Positions 45,700 to 55,573 of a stretch of DNA of 64,000 bases are shown piece by piece. The DNA is from Campylobacter armoricus. GTDB taxonomy: Bacteria > Campylobacterota > Campylobacteria > Campylobacterales > Campylobacteraceae. The translations under genes and the position numbers were made by a program. The stretch lies in NCBI RefSeq assembly GCF_013372105.1, contig NZ_CP053825.1, forward strand, positions 1,550,001 through 1,614,000. Direction: 5' to 3'. The notes beneath the pieces were generated by a model. The model was not told the DNA's origin, ran no database searches, and saw only the letters and a list, made by a program, of their open reading frames with translations. Within the stretch, counting starts at the first letter, position 1. The number at the start of each line of letters is the position of its first letter.

Positions 45700-46767
45700 A
45701 TGTTAGCTGATAAACTCAAACCTTTTTTAGAACGCTTTGATGAGTTAAATACTCTTCTAAGCGATATTAATATTTCTAATGATATCTCTAAAATGACAGC
45801 TCTATCTAAAGAGCAAAAAAACTTAGAACCTATAGTAACAAAAGCGCAAGAATACCTTAAGACTTTAGATGATATAGAAGAAAATAAACTTCTTCTACCT
45901 GATATAGAATTAGGCGAATTAGCAAAAGAAGAATTAAAAAATTTAGAAATTCTTAAGCCACAACTTGAAGAAGAATTAAAAATTCTTTTACTGCCAAAAG
46001 ATCCAAATGATGATAAAAACATATTCTTAGAAATTCGTGCAGGAACAGGTGGAGATGAAGCTTCATTATTTGTTGGCGATTTAGTAAAAGCTTATATACG
46101 CTATGCTGAAAATCGTGACTATAAATACGAAATCGTGAGCTCAAGTGAAGGTAGTGTAGGTGGATTTAAAGAAATTATTATTCTCATAAAAGGAAATGGA
46201 GCTTATTCTAGATTAAAATATGAAGGTGGAACACATAGAGTTCAAAGAGTACCTGAAACAGAATCTCAAGGTAGAGTTCATACTTCAGCTATTACGGTTG
46301 CTATTATGCCCGAAGTTGATGATGTAGAAATTCAAATCAATCCAAATGATTTGAAAATTGATGTAATGCGTAGTAGCGGACATGGTGGACAAAGCGTAAA
46401 TACCACAGATAGTGCTGTAAGAATCACTCATATTCCAACTGGCATAGTCGTAGTTAATCAAGATGGCAAAAGCCAGCACAAAAACAAAGAAAGCGCGATG
46501 AAAGTCTTAAAAGCAAGGCTTTTTGAAATGCAAGAACAAGAACGCCTAGCCAAAGAAAGCGAGACAAGAAAATCACAAGTTGGAAGTGGTGATAGAAGTG
46601 AGCGCATACGCACTTATAATTTCCCTCAAAATAGAATTAGCGATCATAGAATTAATCTTACTTTATATAGACTTGATGCGATTTTAGAAGATGGATTGTT
46701 TGATGAAATTATAGAGCCTTTAATTGCTTACCATCAAGCAGAAGCTTTAAAACAAGAAAATTTATAA
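45700..46767 (+). CDS. prfA: Peptide chain release factor 1
   Basis: 355 residues. Codon-recognition region with [11 protein letters not shown] and the PxT-type loop ([19 protein letters not shown]), and the catalytic GGQ at 229-231 in [18 protein letters not shown]. Terminates translation at UAA and UAG. Coupled to rpsT. About 22 bases after its stop begins the sequence shared with the first autotransporter's 3' flank; no separate terminator is visible, so transcripts may run into the inverted-repeat element. Confidence 0.97.
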   Translation: MLADKLKPFLERFDELNTLLSDINISNDISKMTALSKEQKNLEPIVTKAQEYLKTLDDIEENKLLLPDIELGELAKEELKNLEILKPQLEEELKILLLPKDPNDDKNIFLEIRAGTGGDEASLFVGDLVKAYIRYAENRDYKYEIVSSSEGSVGGFKEIIILIKGNGAYSRLKYEGGTHRVQRVPETESQGRVHTSAITVAIMPEVDDVEIQINPNDLKIDVMRSSGHGGQSVNTTDSAVRITHIPTGIVVVNQDGKSQHKNKESAMKVLKARLFEMQEQERLAKESETRKSQVGSGDRSERIRTYNFPQNRISDHRINLTLYRLDAILEDGLFDEIIEPLIAYHQAEALKQENL

Positions 46768-46799
46768 TCCTCACAAATACCAAATAAATATTTTACCTC

Positions 46800-46949
46800 C
46801 CTAGAGCTTGCTTAACTTAACGAGTTTGCTTAATAAGGAGTTTATGTTTTTCACAAAAAGCTTTTAGGCTATTGTAGCTTAATCATTCTCTATTTATTAT
46901 AAAGAATGATTGTTTTGTTACTTATAATTTGTTTTAAGCAAACTCTAGG
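46800..46949. repeat. 150-bp element with inverted ends (copy 2)
   Basis: Identical in sequence to 3067-3216, with the same 16-bp imperfect inverted ends and internal hairpin. Its presence with both autotransporters suggests it belongs to the duplicated unit. Confidence 0.7.
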
Positions 46950-46959
46950 CAAATAAAAT

Positions 46960-46983
46960 CACACTAGCTAAATAGCTAGTGTG
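46960..46983 (-). terminator. Intrinsic terminator of autotransporter copy 2
   Basis: Same perfect CACACTAGCT/AGCTAGTGTG hairpin as copy 1, immediately after the stop codon, with a U-rich tail on the minus strand. Confidence 0.8.
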
Positions 46984-46987
46984 TATA

Positions 46988-49900
46988 TTACCACCATAAA
47001 CCTAGTTTTAAAAACATAGTATGAGAGGTAGTATTATCAAATGTAAATGCTCCTGCATAATTTAGTGATAAATCAGCATTATTAGCTATATTATAAGAAA
47101 GTCCTAATTGACCAAAGCCATAATACTTAGAAGTTTGTACTTCTGTAGTAAAATGATTAGCACCTAATCTTAAATTACCTTTAGCATCTTCATAAAGATT
47201 TACTATAGCACCTATAGTTACATTTGATCTTAATTTATCACTCCAAGGTTTATACCATTTTAAAGCAGCACTTGCATCTATAAAGTTAAATTGTTCTGCT
47301 AAATAATGCTCTCTTAGACCATCTATATGTTTTAAGCTAAAGTTTTTATTACTCATACCATAATAACTCAAACCAATTTCAGGAGTTATTCTAGCTATTT
47401 CTAAGGTATTATAATAATTAGCACCTACTTTTACATCTATCCCATAACCATAAGTTTGAGTATCACTTTCTATAGTAGCAGGTATATTTTTATAAGTTTT
47501 TTCTATATCTGTTGTAGTATAATCAAATCTTGTACTAGCACTAATATAGTATTGATCTATACCATCTCTTGCTAATACTCCATAATAAGTTAAACCACCA
47601 TAATAAGTTTTATCATCAAATTTTAATCTTTGAGTGGCTTGTTCTTTAGAAGCATCTTCATAACCTAAATAAAAACCTATAGTACCATAATCATTTGGTA
47701 ATTCTCTTAAAGAACCACCTATTAAACCTGTAGTATTAGCACTTAATTGTCCTACACTATTTCCTATCTTAATAGATGAATGATTATAATAAGGAATTAA
47801 GAAAGAATGGTTTTTTGCATTTGGATTTTTATTTGGTATAAATATATCTTCTAATTCAGCTAATAAATCAGCATCATTACCATAAGCTTCACCTTTTTTA
47901 GATAATTCCATATCTAATACTTGAGAAAATTCTGTTTGGAAGTTTTTAGCTGTAGTATCTCTTAATATATTAGAAATATTTATATTTCTTAATCTAGCTG
48001 AATATACCATAGATTTAGCTAGAGTTTTACCACTTAATTCTGATACATTAACATTAGCTATATATCGACCTTCACCTAAACCTAAAAAGTCATAAATTCC
48101 TGATAAGCTATGTATGTTATTAGCATTTACACCTGCATTATTGTTTATTTTATCACCTATTACTTTACCATTTTCATCAATAAAGAAAGTATTGCCTTCA
48201 TAGATTGTATTTAATTTTAAATTGCTTGTATTTACATAGATTTTATCTGCACTAATACCACCTATATTATTTCCACCTACTATAATGGCATTTTCTAATC
48301 TATTTGCTATATCTTCTTGAGTAGTTCCTTTGTATTCTAAATCATTAAAATACCAACCATCTATACTAACTTTACCATTGTCATTGTTTTCTATATGGTA
48401 GCCATTGTTATTTTTACCTATAAAGCCTCCATGCCAAGAAGCTTGAGTAGAACCATTTCCAGAATGAATGTGTCCATTACTAAGGATTAAAGTTCCACTA
48501 TTGGTAATACCACCATGAATATTACCTGTATTAAATATATCTATATAACCACTATTATTAATACCACCATATATATGAATATCTTTATCAGTATTAGGAT
48601 TGTTAATATCTCCTGAAGAATTGATAAGTTTTTCTATAGTGCCACTATTATTAATACCATAAGTAATATCTTGAGTAGCTAAAGGACTAGCTTCATTACC
48701 TATAATGCCTGTATTTACTATAGTGCCTATAGTACTTTTATCAAGACTTATTCCTTTTTCTATAGTTCCATTATTTAAAATACTATTAATGTGAGATTGT
48801 TCTTTTAAGTCTATAGAGCCTTGAATATTTTTTTCATTGTTTATAGAGCTAATATAAGATTTATTATTTAAAGATATATTACCACCTATAGTGTTTTTAT
48901 TATAAACACTTCCATAAATGAAAGATTTATCTAAAGAGATATTACCTTTGATAGTTCCTTCATTAAGTATAGCTGTGCCACTTTCATCATATTTTAGGGC
49001 ATCTTTTTCTTGTTTTAGGCTAGCTATGGTTGCGCCATTTTTTAAGTCAATAACATTACCATTATTTACAGAAGTTCCATTATTATTTACACCTATGGTT
49101 CCTTTATTATGTATGCCTGCTTTACCACCTGCTATGAGAGCATTAGGACCATCTAATTGGATATAGTTTTTAACATGTTGATTACCATTACCTACACGAA
49201 TACCCGCACCACTTTGACCTAAAATAGTACCTTTGCTTATTATAGTACCTATATTAGTGTTTAAATTATTATTACCAGAAAATTCTTGTATATTTATACC
49301 ATTATTTTTACCTATAATTCTACCATCATTATTTATAGTATCTATTGTTCCTGTTCGTCCCCATTCACCATATACTATAATACCATTGTTATTGCCTTGT
49401 ATTAAACCATTATTATTGACTGTCTTAACACCTCCTCCATAAGAAAAAATGCTTAATCCATCTCCTTTTTTACCTGTAATAGTTCCAGAATTTGATATTG
49501 TTTGGATATTTGCACCATTACCAGTACCTATACCCGCATTATTTCCAGAAATCACTCCAGAATTTTCTATAAGTTTTGTACTACTAGCAATATAAATTCC
49601 TCTATCGTTACCATCAATAGCACCTTTGTTTATAATAGTATTAATAGATCCATTCCAAGGTCCTGTTTTGATACCACCATTAATCACACTATTTTCATCA
49701 TTAATAATACTTGTAATATTCCCAATTACAAGTACATCCTTATTAATAGTTCCATGATTCATTAAATTTTGAATTACACTATTCTTATCAACAAATACAC
49801 TCCCTATAGTTCCCTTATTATCTATAGTTTTTATCGAGCCTTGATTTTGAACTGTAACTCCTCCTATGGTTCCCTCATTATCTATAGTTTCTATCGAACC

Positions 49901-50623
49901 TTGATTTTGAGTTCTAATTCCACTAATAAACCCACTATTATCCAAAGTTTTAATTACATTGTTGCTACCATTAACACTTATACCATTACCTTTACCAGTT
50001 ATAATTCCACTATTGGTAAGATTGTTTATAGTATTATTACTACCTTTAATTTCAATTCCATTAAAAGTACCACTATTGATACTTCCACTATTAGTTATAG
50101 TAATATTATTATTGTTATTTCCTTCTACACTAATACCATTACCACTTTGATTATTTGTATTTGTAGAATCAATAGTTCCACTATTATTAATATTTACATT
50201 AGTAGCACTGCCATTAATTAAAACTCCACTACCATATTTATTATTATTAGTTATATTTCCCTTATCTGTAATGGTTAAAGTTCCACCATTATTACCACTT
50301 ATAGTTACTCCACCACTTTTAGAATCTGTGATAGTACATTCTCTATTAGAACAACCACCACCACTAATATCTCTTGATATATTGCTTCTAGCATTAGCAA
50401 TAGTTATACTACCATTAGAAACTTTATCATTAATAGTTGTAATACTAGCATTAGCACAGGTAGCTAAAAAAGATATAGTTGCTAAAGATAAAAAAGTTTT
50501 TTTAGTAAAAGAAAGATTATTATGTGTAATATGTTTGTTTAAAACAAACGAATTAAAAGAATTAGTTAAAGATGAAGTTTGGTTTGATTGAAAATCAATA
50601 CCCCCCCCCGTGAAATAAGACAT
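46988..50623 (-). CDS. Phase-variable autotransporter adhesin, copy 2 (ON at G9)
   Basis: 1211 residues with the same plan as copy 1: late signal region, IxNSGTIxG-type β-helix passenger, C-terminal barrel ending LGLWW. The barrel and signal regions are near-identical to copy 1. The central passenger (encoded 49151-49931) is different, with motifs such as NQGSIETIDNEGTIG, and 131 residues present in copy 1 are missing. The N-terminus is MSYFTGGGID rather than MFKQVISRGGGID, so the gene has its own start and ribosome site (AAGGAG before TTTAT and ATG). The G9 tract encodes part of Thr5-Gly8; ten G gives TAT TGA at once. The first passenger repeats differ near residue 85-100. Ligand unknown. 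Confidence 0.92.
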   Translation of the reverse strand: MSYFTGGGIDFQSNQTSSLTNSFNSFVLNKHITHNNLSFTKKTFLSLATISFLATCANASITTINDKVSNGSITIANARSNISRDISGGGCSNRECTITDSKSGGVTISGNNGGTLTITDKGNITNNNKYGSGVLINGSATNVNINNSGTIDSTNTNNQSGNGISVEGNNNNNITITNSGSINSGTFNGIEIKGSNNTINNLTNSGIITGKGNGISVNGSNNVIKTLDNSGFISGIRTQNQGSIETIDNEGTIGGVTVQNQGSIKTIDNKGTIGSVFVDKNSVIQNLMNHGTINKDVLVIGNITSIINDENSVINGGIKTGPWNGSINTIINKGAIDGNDRGIYIASSTKLIENSGVISGNNAGIGTGNGANIQTISNSGTITGKKGDGLSIFSYGGGVKTVNNNGLIQGNNNGIIVYGEWGRTGTIDTINNDGRIIGKNNGINIQEFSGNNNLNTNIGTIISKGTILGQSGAGIRVGNGNQHVKNYIQLDGPNALIAGGKAGIHNKGTIGVNNNGTSVNNGNVIDLKNGATIASLKQEKDALKYDESGTAILNEGTIKGNISLDKSFIYGSVYNKNTIGGNISLNNKSYISSINNEKNIQGSIDLKEQSHINSILNNGTIEKGISLDKSTIGTIVNTGIIGNEASPLATQDITYGINNSGTIEKLINSSGDINNPNTDKDIHIYGGINNSGYIDIFNTGNIHGGITNSGTLILSNGHIHSGNGSTQASWHGGFIGKNNNGYHIENNDNGKVSIDGWYFNDLEYKGTTQEDIANRLENAIIVGGNNIGGISADKIYVNTSNLKLNTIYEGNTFFIDENGKVIGDKINNNAGVNANNIHSLSGIYDFLGLGEGRYIANVNVSELSGKTLAKSMVYSARLRNINISNILRDTTAKNFQTEFSQVLDMELSKKGEAYGNDADLLAELEDIFIPNKNPNAKNHSFLIPYYNHSSIKIGNSVGQLSANTTGLIGGSLRELPNDYGTIGFYLGYEDASKEQATQRLKFDDKTYYGGLTYYGVLARDGIDQYYISASTRFDYTTTDIEKTYKNIPATIESDTQTYGYGIDVKVGANYYNTLEIARITPEIGLSYYGMSNKNFSLKHIDGLREHYLAEQFNFIDASAALKWYKPWSDKLRSNVTIGAIVNLYEDAKGNLRLGANHFTTEVQTSKYYGFGQLGLSYNIANNADLSLNYAGAFTFDNTTSHTMFLKLGLWW
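48732..49150. repeat. Middle repeat block, autotransporter copy 2
   Basis: Matches 5392-5810 at offset 43340 with few differences. Its left edge joins directly to the 3' block because the 393 bp present in copy 1 is absent here. Confidence 0.85.
49932..50599. repeat. 5' repeat block, autotransporter copy 2
   Basis: Matches 6469-7136 at offset 43463, with differences concentrated at about 50305-50355 and beside the G tract. Confidence 0.85.
50601..50609. repeat. Poly-G contingency tract (C9 on plus) in autotransporter copy 2
   Basis: Nine C on the plus strand, G9 in codons 5-8. Nine is ON here while ten is ON in copy 1, because the upstream codons differ in length. The following TATTGA is the same, so one added G closes the frame at once. 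Confidence 0.95.
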
Positions 50624-50665
50624 ATAAACTCCTTAATTAATAAATGAATTTAAAATAAAATCGAA

Positions 50666-50671
50666 ATTATA
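50666..50671 (-). promoter_or_regulatory. Likely -10 box of autotransporter copy 2
   Basis: TATAAT on the minus strand about 43 bases upstream of the start codon, giving a leader of about 36 bases, much shorter than that of copy 1 and without a G tract. The promoter regions of the two copies are unrelated. Confidence 0.45.
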
Positions 50672-50733
50672 ATATCATTTATTAAATAAGTATTAAATAT
50701 ATCTTTTGTATAGTGAAAGACTATATAGTCAAT

Positions 50734-50832
50734 ATGGGGGGGGGTATTGGTTTAGGTTTGGTTTATGTTTTTGGTAATTTAAAAGCTACAAATGTTTCAA
50801 AATTTATCCATTTAAAAAATAAACTCTACTAA
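50734..50832 (+). other. Outward-facing mini-ORF beginning in a G9 tract
   Basis: ATG (50734) runs straight into nine G and opens a 32-codon frame starting MGGGIGLGLVYVFGNLK, ending TAA at 50832 inside the 3' end of the opposite pseudopilin gene. Its start resembles the leader frame of copy 1 (MGGGNGFGVVF). A perfect palindrome GACTATATAGTC (50719-50730) lies just upstream; no ribosome site is evident. It may be a relic of another G-tract gene. Coding status is doubtful. Confidence 0.25.
50736..50744. repeat. Poly-G tract (G9) between autotransporter 2 and ctsG
   Basis: Nine G on the plus strand, followed by TATTGG, close to the TATTGA that follows the tracts in the autotransporters. It lies upstream of the likely promoter of copy 2, facing away from it. 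Confidence 0.95.
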
Positions 50833-51373
50833 TCAAATCTTTAAAATATTTAGAGTGAATTAAATTTTGACAAGACTTTGATTTTGATGAGCTTCTAATC
50901 TCGCTTTCGCCCAAAGACCTTATAAGCTCATCAAGCTGAGTTTTTGTGCTTTGATTATTTGGTTCCTTTAAAAGTTGATTTTTTAAATTTGCAATATTTT
51001 CAATTTTATTTTTATATGAAGAATTAGGCGCAAAAGCCAAAAGCAAAACACTTTCTTTATCTACAAAAAACACCTTAAAACACTGCTCATCATTACCTAC
51101 ACTAAAATCTAGCTCTTTAGTAGCATTTTGCAAAGAGGATAAATCTTCATTTTTAACATTAGTTACATTACTCATTAAAGCTATACTTGAAAGACTTTCG
51201 TTTTTTAAAACATAAGCATTAATATCACTGATAAAAATTTTAAGATTTCCTAATGCTTGGGTTGTGCTAGCCTCATCTTTACTAGAACTAAATTTAGGTA
51301 AAGCTATAGCAGCTAAAACTCCAAGTATAATCACTACAAATACAAGCTCTATAATAGTAAATGCCTTTTTCAT
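50804..51373 (-). CDS. ctsG: Type II-like pseudopilin of DNA uptake (CtsG-like)
   Basis: 189 residues starting MKKAFTIIELVFVVIILGVLAAIALPKF: a type IV prepilin-like leader with Phe at +1, Glu at +5 and a long hydrophobic helix. Ala rather than Gly stands at -1, tolerated by prepilin peptidases in some systems. The remaining domain is soluble with cysteines at NDEQCF and KSCQNL that could form a disulfide. In C. jejuni the equivalent Cj1343c (ctsG) is needed for natural transformation. Last gene of the rqcH-to-ctsG operon; its start overlaps the tsaD stop by four bases. Confidence 0.85.
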   Translation of the reverse strand: MKKAFTIIELVFVVIILGVLAAIALPKFSSSKDEASTTQALGNLKIFISDINAYVLKNESLSSIALMSNVTNVKNEDLSSLQNATKELDFSVGNDEQCFKVFFVDKESVLLLAFAPNSSYKNKIENIANLKNQLLKEPNNQSTKTQLDELIRSLGESEIRSSSKSKSCQNLIHSKYFKDLISRVYFLNG

Positions 51374-52377
51374 AATCCACCTTGTAAATTTTTAACCTTA
51401 GGATTTATAAGATCTTCTTCAATACTTACAAATTCTTTACGCTCATAAGCCTCGCAAGCTGCTCTTGCTATCATCAAAGCATTATCAGAACAATACTCAA
51501 GTGGGGCCAGCAAAAGCTCACATTGATAGCTTTGACATAAATACTCTATTTGGCTTCTTAAGCTTAAATTTGCACTCGCACCACCTACTATACCAAAGCG
51601 TTTGAACTTGTATTCTTTAAAAATTTTCTCAAGTTTATTTACAATATGAGCAATAGCTGTTTTTTGAAAAGCAAAGGCAATTTCACTTTTTCGTTCATTT
51701 GTGAGTTCTTGTTTTAAAATTTCTAAGCGTACTTGGTTTTTAAGCCCTGAAAAGCTATAAGCTAATTCTTTAGAATGAAATAAAGGTATGCTAAATTCTA
51801 AATCACTTTCCTTTATATTTTTAGCCAAATTCTCTATGATAGCTCCACCAGGATAACCTAAATTCATCATTTTAGCTACTTTATCAAAACTTTCTCCAAA
51901 ACTATCATCGTTTGTTCTTGCAAGTTCATTGATTTGTCCTTGCTTATCAATAAAAAGCACCATAGTATGTCCGCCACTTACAAGCAACACACCCATATCA
52001 AAATTTGCTTTTTTATCTAAAAACATAGAATAAATATGTCCTTTTAAATGATTGATTGCAATGAGTGGTAAATTTAAACTAATAGCTAGCATTTTAGCCA
52101 TAGCTACTCCGCCTATTAAACTCACACTAAGACCAGGTTCGCTAGTAACTGCTATAGCACAAAGTTTATCAAAATATTTTTGGCATTTTTCTAAAATTTT
52201 TGGCAAAGCCTCACTATGTAATCTTGCTGCAAGTTCAGGCACTACTCCACCATAAGGACTATGTGCATTTTCTTGTGAAATTTTTGTATGAAAGATACAT
52301 TCAAAAGTATTTTTCTCAATGATAGCAATAGAGCTATCATCACAAGAACTTTCTATAGCAAGGATTAAATTTTTCAT
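51370..52377 (-). CDS. tsaD: tRNA N6-threonylcarbamoyladenosine synthase subunit TsaD
   Basis: 335 residues. Metal-binding INHLKGHIYSMF (two His four apart), SGGHTMV, and FGESFDKVAKMMNLGYPGG identify the Kae1/TsaD ASKHA-fold protein. With TsaB and TsaE it transfers threonylcarbamoyl to A37 of ANN-decoding tRNAs; essential in most bacteria. Starts ILAIESSCDDSS as the family does. Overlaps pgp1 by four bases upstream and ctsG by four downstream. Confidence 0.97.
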   Translation of the reverse strand: MKNLILAIESSCDDSSIAIIEKNTFECIFHTKISQENAHSPYGGVVPELAARLHSEALPKILEKCQKYFDKLCAIAVTSEPGLSVSLIGGVAMAKMLAISLNLPLIAINHLKGHIYSMFLDKKANFDMGVLLVSGGHTMVLFIDKQGQINELARTNDDSFGESFDKVAKMMNLGYPGGAIIENLAKNIKESDLEFSIPLFHSKELAYSFSGLKNQVRLEILKQELTNERKSEIAFAFQKTAIAHIVNKLEKIFKEYKFKRFGIVGGASANLSLRSQIEYLCQSYQCELLLAPLEYCSDNALMIARAACEAYERKEFVSIEEDLINPKVKNLQGGL

Positions 52378-53762
52378 TGAAATTCCACTAAAATCATACC
52401 GATAAATTTATCTTTTTTTTCTGCTTTTTCTATATCTTTTGTGGGTATATTTACTTTTTTAATTTCCTTAAATTTAGAATTTTTTTCTAAAATTTGATCA
52501 GATAAATTTGCATTTTTTAACTCATAAAACTCCACTCTATAAATTTTCCTTTTTTTATCTAAAGAATAACGACTTTGCATTTGATTTTTACTAATTAAAA
52601 TATCACTTTCATCAACACCTCTGTCAAATCCTATAACATTCACTCTTATACCAGCAATAGAAGGAATTTTAAAATTATTTTTTACCATGATTTTTTGAGC
52701 AAAATTAGTTTGTATGTTTTTATCATCTACTATCATCTCGATATTATCCAAAGCATTTGAAAATTCAAAGTATTCAGGATATAGTCTAGTTTGCAAACGA
52801 TTTCCGTAGTTAATAGAATATGAATTTGCATTTGAAACTACTGCTGTGATTTCATTACTTGCTTGATAATTTAAGGTTTGATTAACAGGAAAAGGTAAAA
52901 AATTTATAGCACCGGCTGGTTTATCAAGATAAAGCAAAATTTTATCATTAAAAAGTCTTACCTCTAAAGGTTTTTCAATGGCCTTATAAACACCATTTGG
53001 AGTTAGATCAAAAGTTCTTTTAAATTCTATATTTGCTTTTTTTAGATAATACTCCACTGCTAAAAGATGATAATACACTCTTAAATGTGTTGGTAAGTTT
53101 TTACTTGCTTCATTTGCAAAGGCTGCCTTATGATTTGACACTACAAAATATGTTAAAGCCTTCAACATATCCTTATCATTGTTTTCTTGAGTTTTGGTAT
53201 TTTTTAAATGGTATTGGTGTTCTTCTTTTATCAAAGCTTTATTGATGTTTTCCACTGCTTCTTTGGCTATATTTTCTAAATCTGCGTATTTAGTAGAATT
53301 TACCTCACTTTGATCAATTATGCTAGTATTACCCCAGCGGTTTGGATTTTTATCTTTGCTTTCATATTGTGGTCTATAAAAGCCACTCCCATCGTGTAAA
53401 TTTATGACCATATTCACTTCAGGATCTAAAATCAGCTTTTTTATACGCTCTATAGTGTGAAAATCTGGATCATTTTCATCTATATGAGCAAACTTTCTGT
53501 TTAAATCTCCAAAATTCCCTCTATTTCTAGCAATAATGCTTTCAAAAGCTAAATTTGGTGCAACGATGATTTTACCTTTAGTAATATTATAATCACTCAA
53601 AAGCAAACTAGCAGCATGAAACCCACCTGGCTCATCACCTTGAATTCCTCCAAGAATCAAAACCGTGTTGTTATCATCTAAGCTTTTTCCATTTTCTTTA
53701 ACACTAAATTCTAAAGAAAAAACCACATTTATAACAATCAAAATACTTAAAAAAAATCTCAC
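52374..53762 (-). CDS. pgp1: Peptidoglycan DL-carboxypeptidase (Pgp1)
   Basis: 462 residues with a signal peptide ([16 protein letters not shown]). The M14-like metal site begins with [12 protein letters not shown], where Gln stands in place of the usual His, a known oddity of Pgp1, and continues with [11 protein letters not shown]. In C. jejuni Pgp1 trims muropeptide tripeptides to dipeptides in the periplasm and is needed for helical cell shape (Cj1345c). The C-terminal third is β-rich. Encoded between tsaD and dxr with four-base overlaps on both sides. Confidence 0.93.
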   Translation of the reverse strand: MRFFLSILIVINVVFSLEFSVKENGKSLDDNNTVLILGGIQGDEPGGFHAASLLLSDYNITKGKIIVAPNLAFESIIARNRGNFGDLNRKFAHIDENDPDFHTIERIKKLILDPEVNMVINLHDGSGFYRPQYESKDKNPNRWGNTSIIDQSEVNSTKYADLENIAKEAVENINKALIKEEHQYHLKNTKTQENNDKDMLKALTYFVVSNHKAAFANEASKNLPTHLRVYYHLLAVEYYLKKANIEFKRTFDLTPNGVYKAIEKPLEVRLFNDKILLYLDKPAGAINFLPFPVNQTLNYQASNEITAVVSNANSYSINYGNRLQTRLYPEYFEFSNALDNIEMIVDDKNIQTNFAQKIMVKNNFKIPSIAGIRVNVIGFDRGVDESDILISKNQMQSRYSLDKKRKIYRVEFYELKNANLSDQILEKNSKFKEIKKVNIPTKDIEKAEKKDKFIGMILVEFQ

Positions 53763-54838
53763 TTCATTTCCTTATTTAAATAAAGCCTTACTTGCTTATC
53801 ATACTCAAATACATCTTCAATTTGGTTAATCTTTGGCACTCCAAAATGATCTAGTGCTTTAAATATTCCTTTTGCTATATCTAAAAATTGTGCTTTTTGA
53901 GCTAAAAATTGATACACCATATATTCATTTGCACTATTAATAATCACACCCAAATCAGGCTCTTTTAAAAGTTTATCTTTAAGTGAAAATATAGGATATT
54001 TTTTTAAACTAATTTTTTCAAATTTTAAATTTGGCATAGCTAGCAAATCCAAATTTTTGATAAAACTTTGATTATGTGTGTTTAAAATTGCTTGAGCTAT
54101 AGATAAACGCATATTTGCATGAGAAAAATATGCACTTATGCCTCCATCTTTAAATTCACACAAAGCATGCACTAAAGATTTTCTTTCTATCAAAGCATCT
54201 ATTTGTTTGATACCATAAAGATGATAAGCTTCAATGATTTCAAAAAGTTTATTACACATACTTGCACTATCAATAGTAATCTTAGCTCCCATACTCCAGT
54301 TAGGATGCTTAAGAGCTTCTTTTATACTAGCATTTTTTAAATCTTTGATTTTATATTTATAAAAGGCTCCACCGCTTGCTGTAATAAAAAGCTTTTTTAT
54401 ATCTTTTCTTTTATCTATTAAACATTTTAGTGCTGCGTGTTCGCTATCTATAGCTTTTATTTTAGAAGTATCAAAAAATTTCCCTGCTACTACTAAACTT
54501 TCTTTATTAGCTAAAGCTAAAGTTTTACCAAGCTTTTGTGCTTTTAAACTTGAATTTAATCCTGCAAAACCTACTATAGCATTTATCACCAAAGAGCTTT
54601 TACACTCAGCTATCATCGTCTTTAAGCCATCTTGACCGCAAAATACCTTATTATGATTAATCAAAATTTTATCTTTTTCATCTTGAATACATACAAATTT
54701 AGGCTTAAAAAGAGCTATTTGCTCATTTAAAAGCTTGATATTTTTACCACAAGATAAAGCCTCTATGGCTATATTTTTTTCTTTAGCAATAAAAAGAGTA
54801 TTAACCCCTATACTTCCTGTGCTTCCAAGAACAATCAT
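53759..54838 (-). CDS. dxr: 1-Deoxy-D-xylulose 5-phosphate reductoisomerase
   Basis: 359 residues. NADPH-binding [13 protein letters not shown] at the N-terminus, [12 protein letters not shown] with metal-binding residues, and [22 protein letters not shown] at the active site. Second step of the MEP isoprenoid pathway, feeding undecaprenyl phosphate, which uppP (elsewhere in the window) recycles. Overlaps cdsA upstream and pgp1 downstream by four bases each. Confidence 0.97.
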   Translation of the reverse strand: MIVLGSTGSIGVNTLFIAKEKNIAIEALSCGKNIKLLNEQIALFKPKFVCIQDEKDKILINHNKVFCGQDGLKTMIAECKSSLVINAIVGFAGLNSSLKAQKLGKTLALANKESLVVAGKFFDTSKIKAIDSEHAALKCLIDKRKDIKKLFITASGGAFYKYKIKDLKNASIKEALKHPNWSMGAKITIDSASMCNKLFEIIEAYHLYGIKQIDALIERKSLVHALCEFKDGGISAYFSHANMRLSIAQAILNTHNQSFIKNLDLLAMPNLKFEKISLKKYPIFSLKDKLLKEPDLGVIINSANEYMVYQFLAQKAQFLDIAKGIFKALDHFGVPKINQIEDVFEYDKQVRLYLNKEMK

Positions 54839-55563
54839 ACCAAAGTTGCCATTGCAAATGCTGCAATGATAACAGCATCAATTCTATCTAAAACTCCACC
54901 ATGCCCTGGGATTAAATTACCACTATCTTTAATGCCTGCTTGTCTTTTAAAATAACTCTCTAACAAATCCCCTATCACAGCAAAAACAGCTACAATCAAA
55001 GATATATAAATACTTTTTACCACACTAAATTCAAAAGAGCCTATTATAGTTCCTAAAATTCCTGCACAAACTACTCCTCCCACAACACCTTCTAAAGTTT
55101 TATTTGGACTTGTTGGAGAAAAAGCCCTCTCGCCAATTAACTTTCCTATAAAATACGCTCCACTATCACAAGCAACGACAATCACTATAAGCCAAAATAA
55201 CACAAACATACCTTCATAACTTAATACTTGATAAAGCATCAAAATAGGCAAAGTTGGATATATATAAGGCATAAGTTCATTTAAATTCTCGCTTTTTTTA
55301 TAAACTAAATATCCCAAAATCAAAATCAAAGCCATAATACCTATAAAAAAAGGCTTATCCAAAAAAGCTCCTATGATAAAAATACATACCCCAGTAAAAG
55401 CATTTGCATATTTACTTTTAAACATAGTTTTTGCTTCATTAAAAGCTAAAAATAATAATGCAGCAAAAATAGCAAGATTAATAAAAAAATTATTTATCAA
55501 AGCAACTACAACAATCACTGCTATCATCACAATAGCACTAAGAATTCTTGTTTTTGAAAACAT
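54835..55563 (-). CDS. cdsA: Phosphatidate cytidylyltransferase
   Basis: 242 residues, about seven membrane segments. C-terminal family signature: [20 protein letters not shown] followed by GVLDRIDA. Makes CDP-diacylglycerol for phospholipid synthesis from phosphatidate, which DgkA also supplies. The ATG lies ten bases after the stop of the small hypothetical gene; it overlaps dxr by four bases. Confidence 0.96.
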   Translation of the reverse strand: MFSKTRILSAIVMIAVIVVVALINNFFINLAIFAALLFLAFNEAKTMFKSKYANAFTGVCIFIIGAFLDKPFFIGIMALILILGYLVYKKSENLNELMPYIYPTLPILMLYQVLSYEGMFVLFWLIVIVVACDSGAYFIGKLIGERAFSPTSPNKTLEGVVGGVVCAGILGTIIGSFEFSVVKSIYISLIVAVFAVIGDLLESYFKRQAGIKDSGNLIPGHGGVLDRIDAVIIAAFAMATLV

Positions 55564-55573
55564 TTCTATCCTT

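Larger units (their letters stand above)
46790..48732. repeat. 3' repeat block, autotransporter copy 2
   Basis: Matches 3057-4999 base for base apart from a small cluster near 48190-48230. The outer edge follows the prfA stop by 22 bases. Includes the inverted-repeat element, the terminator and the β-barrel code. Confidence 0.9.
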
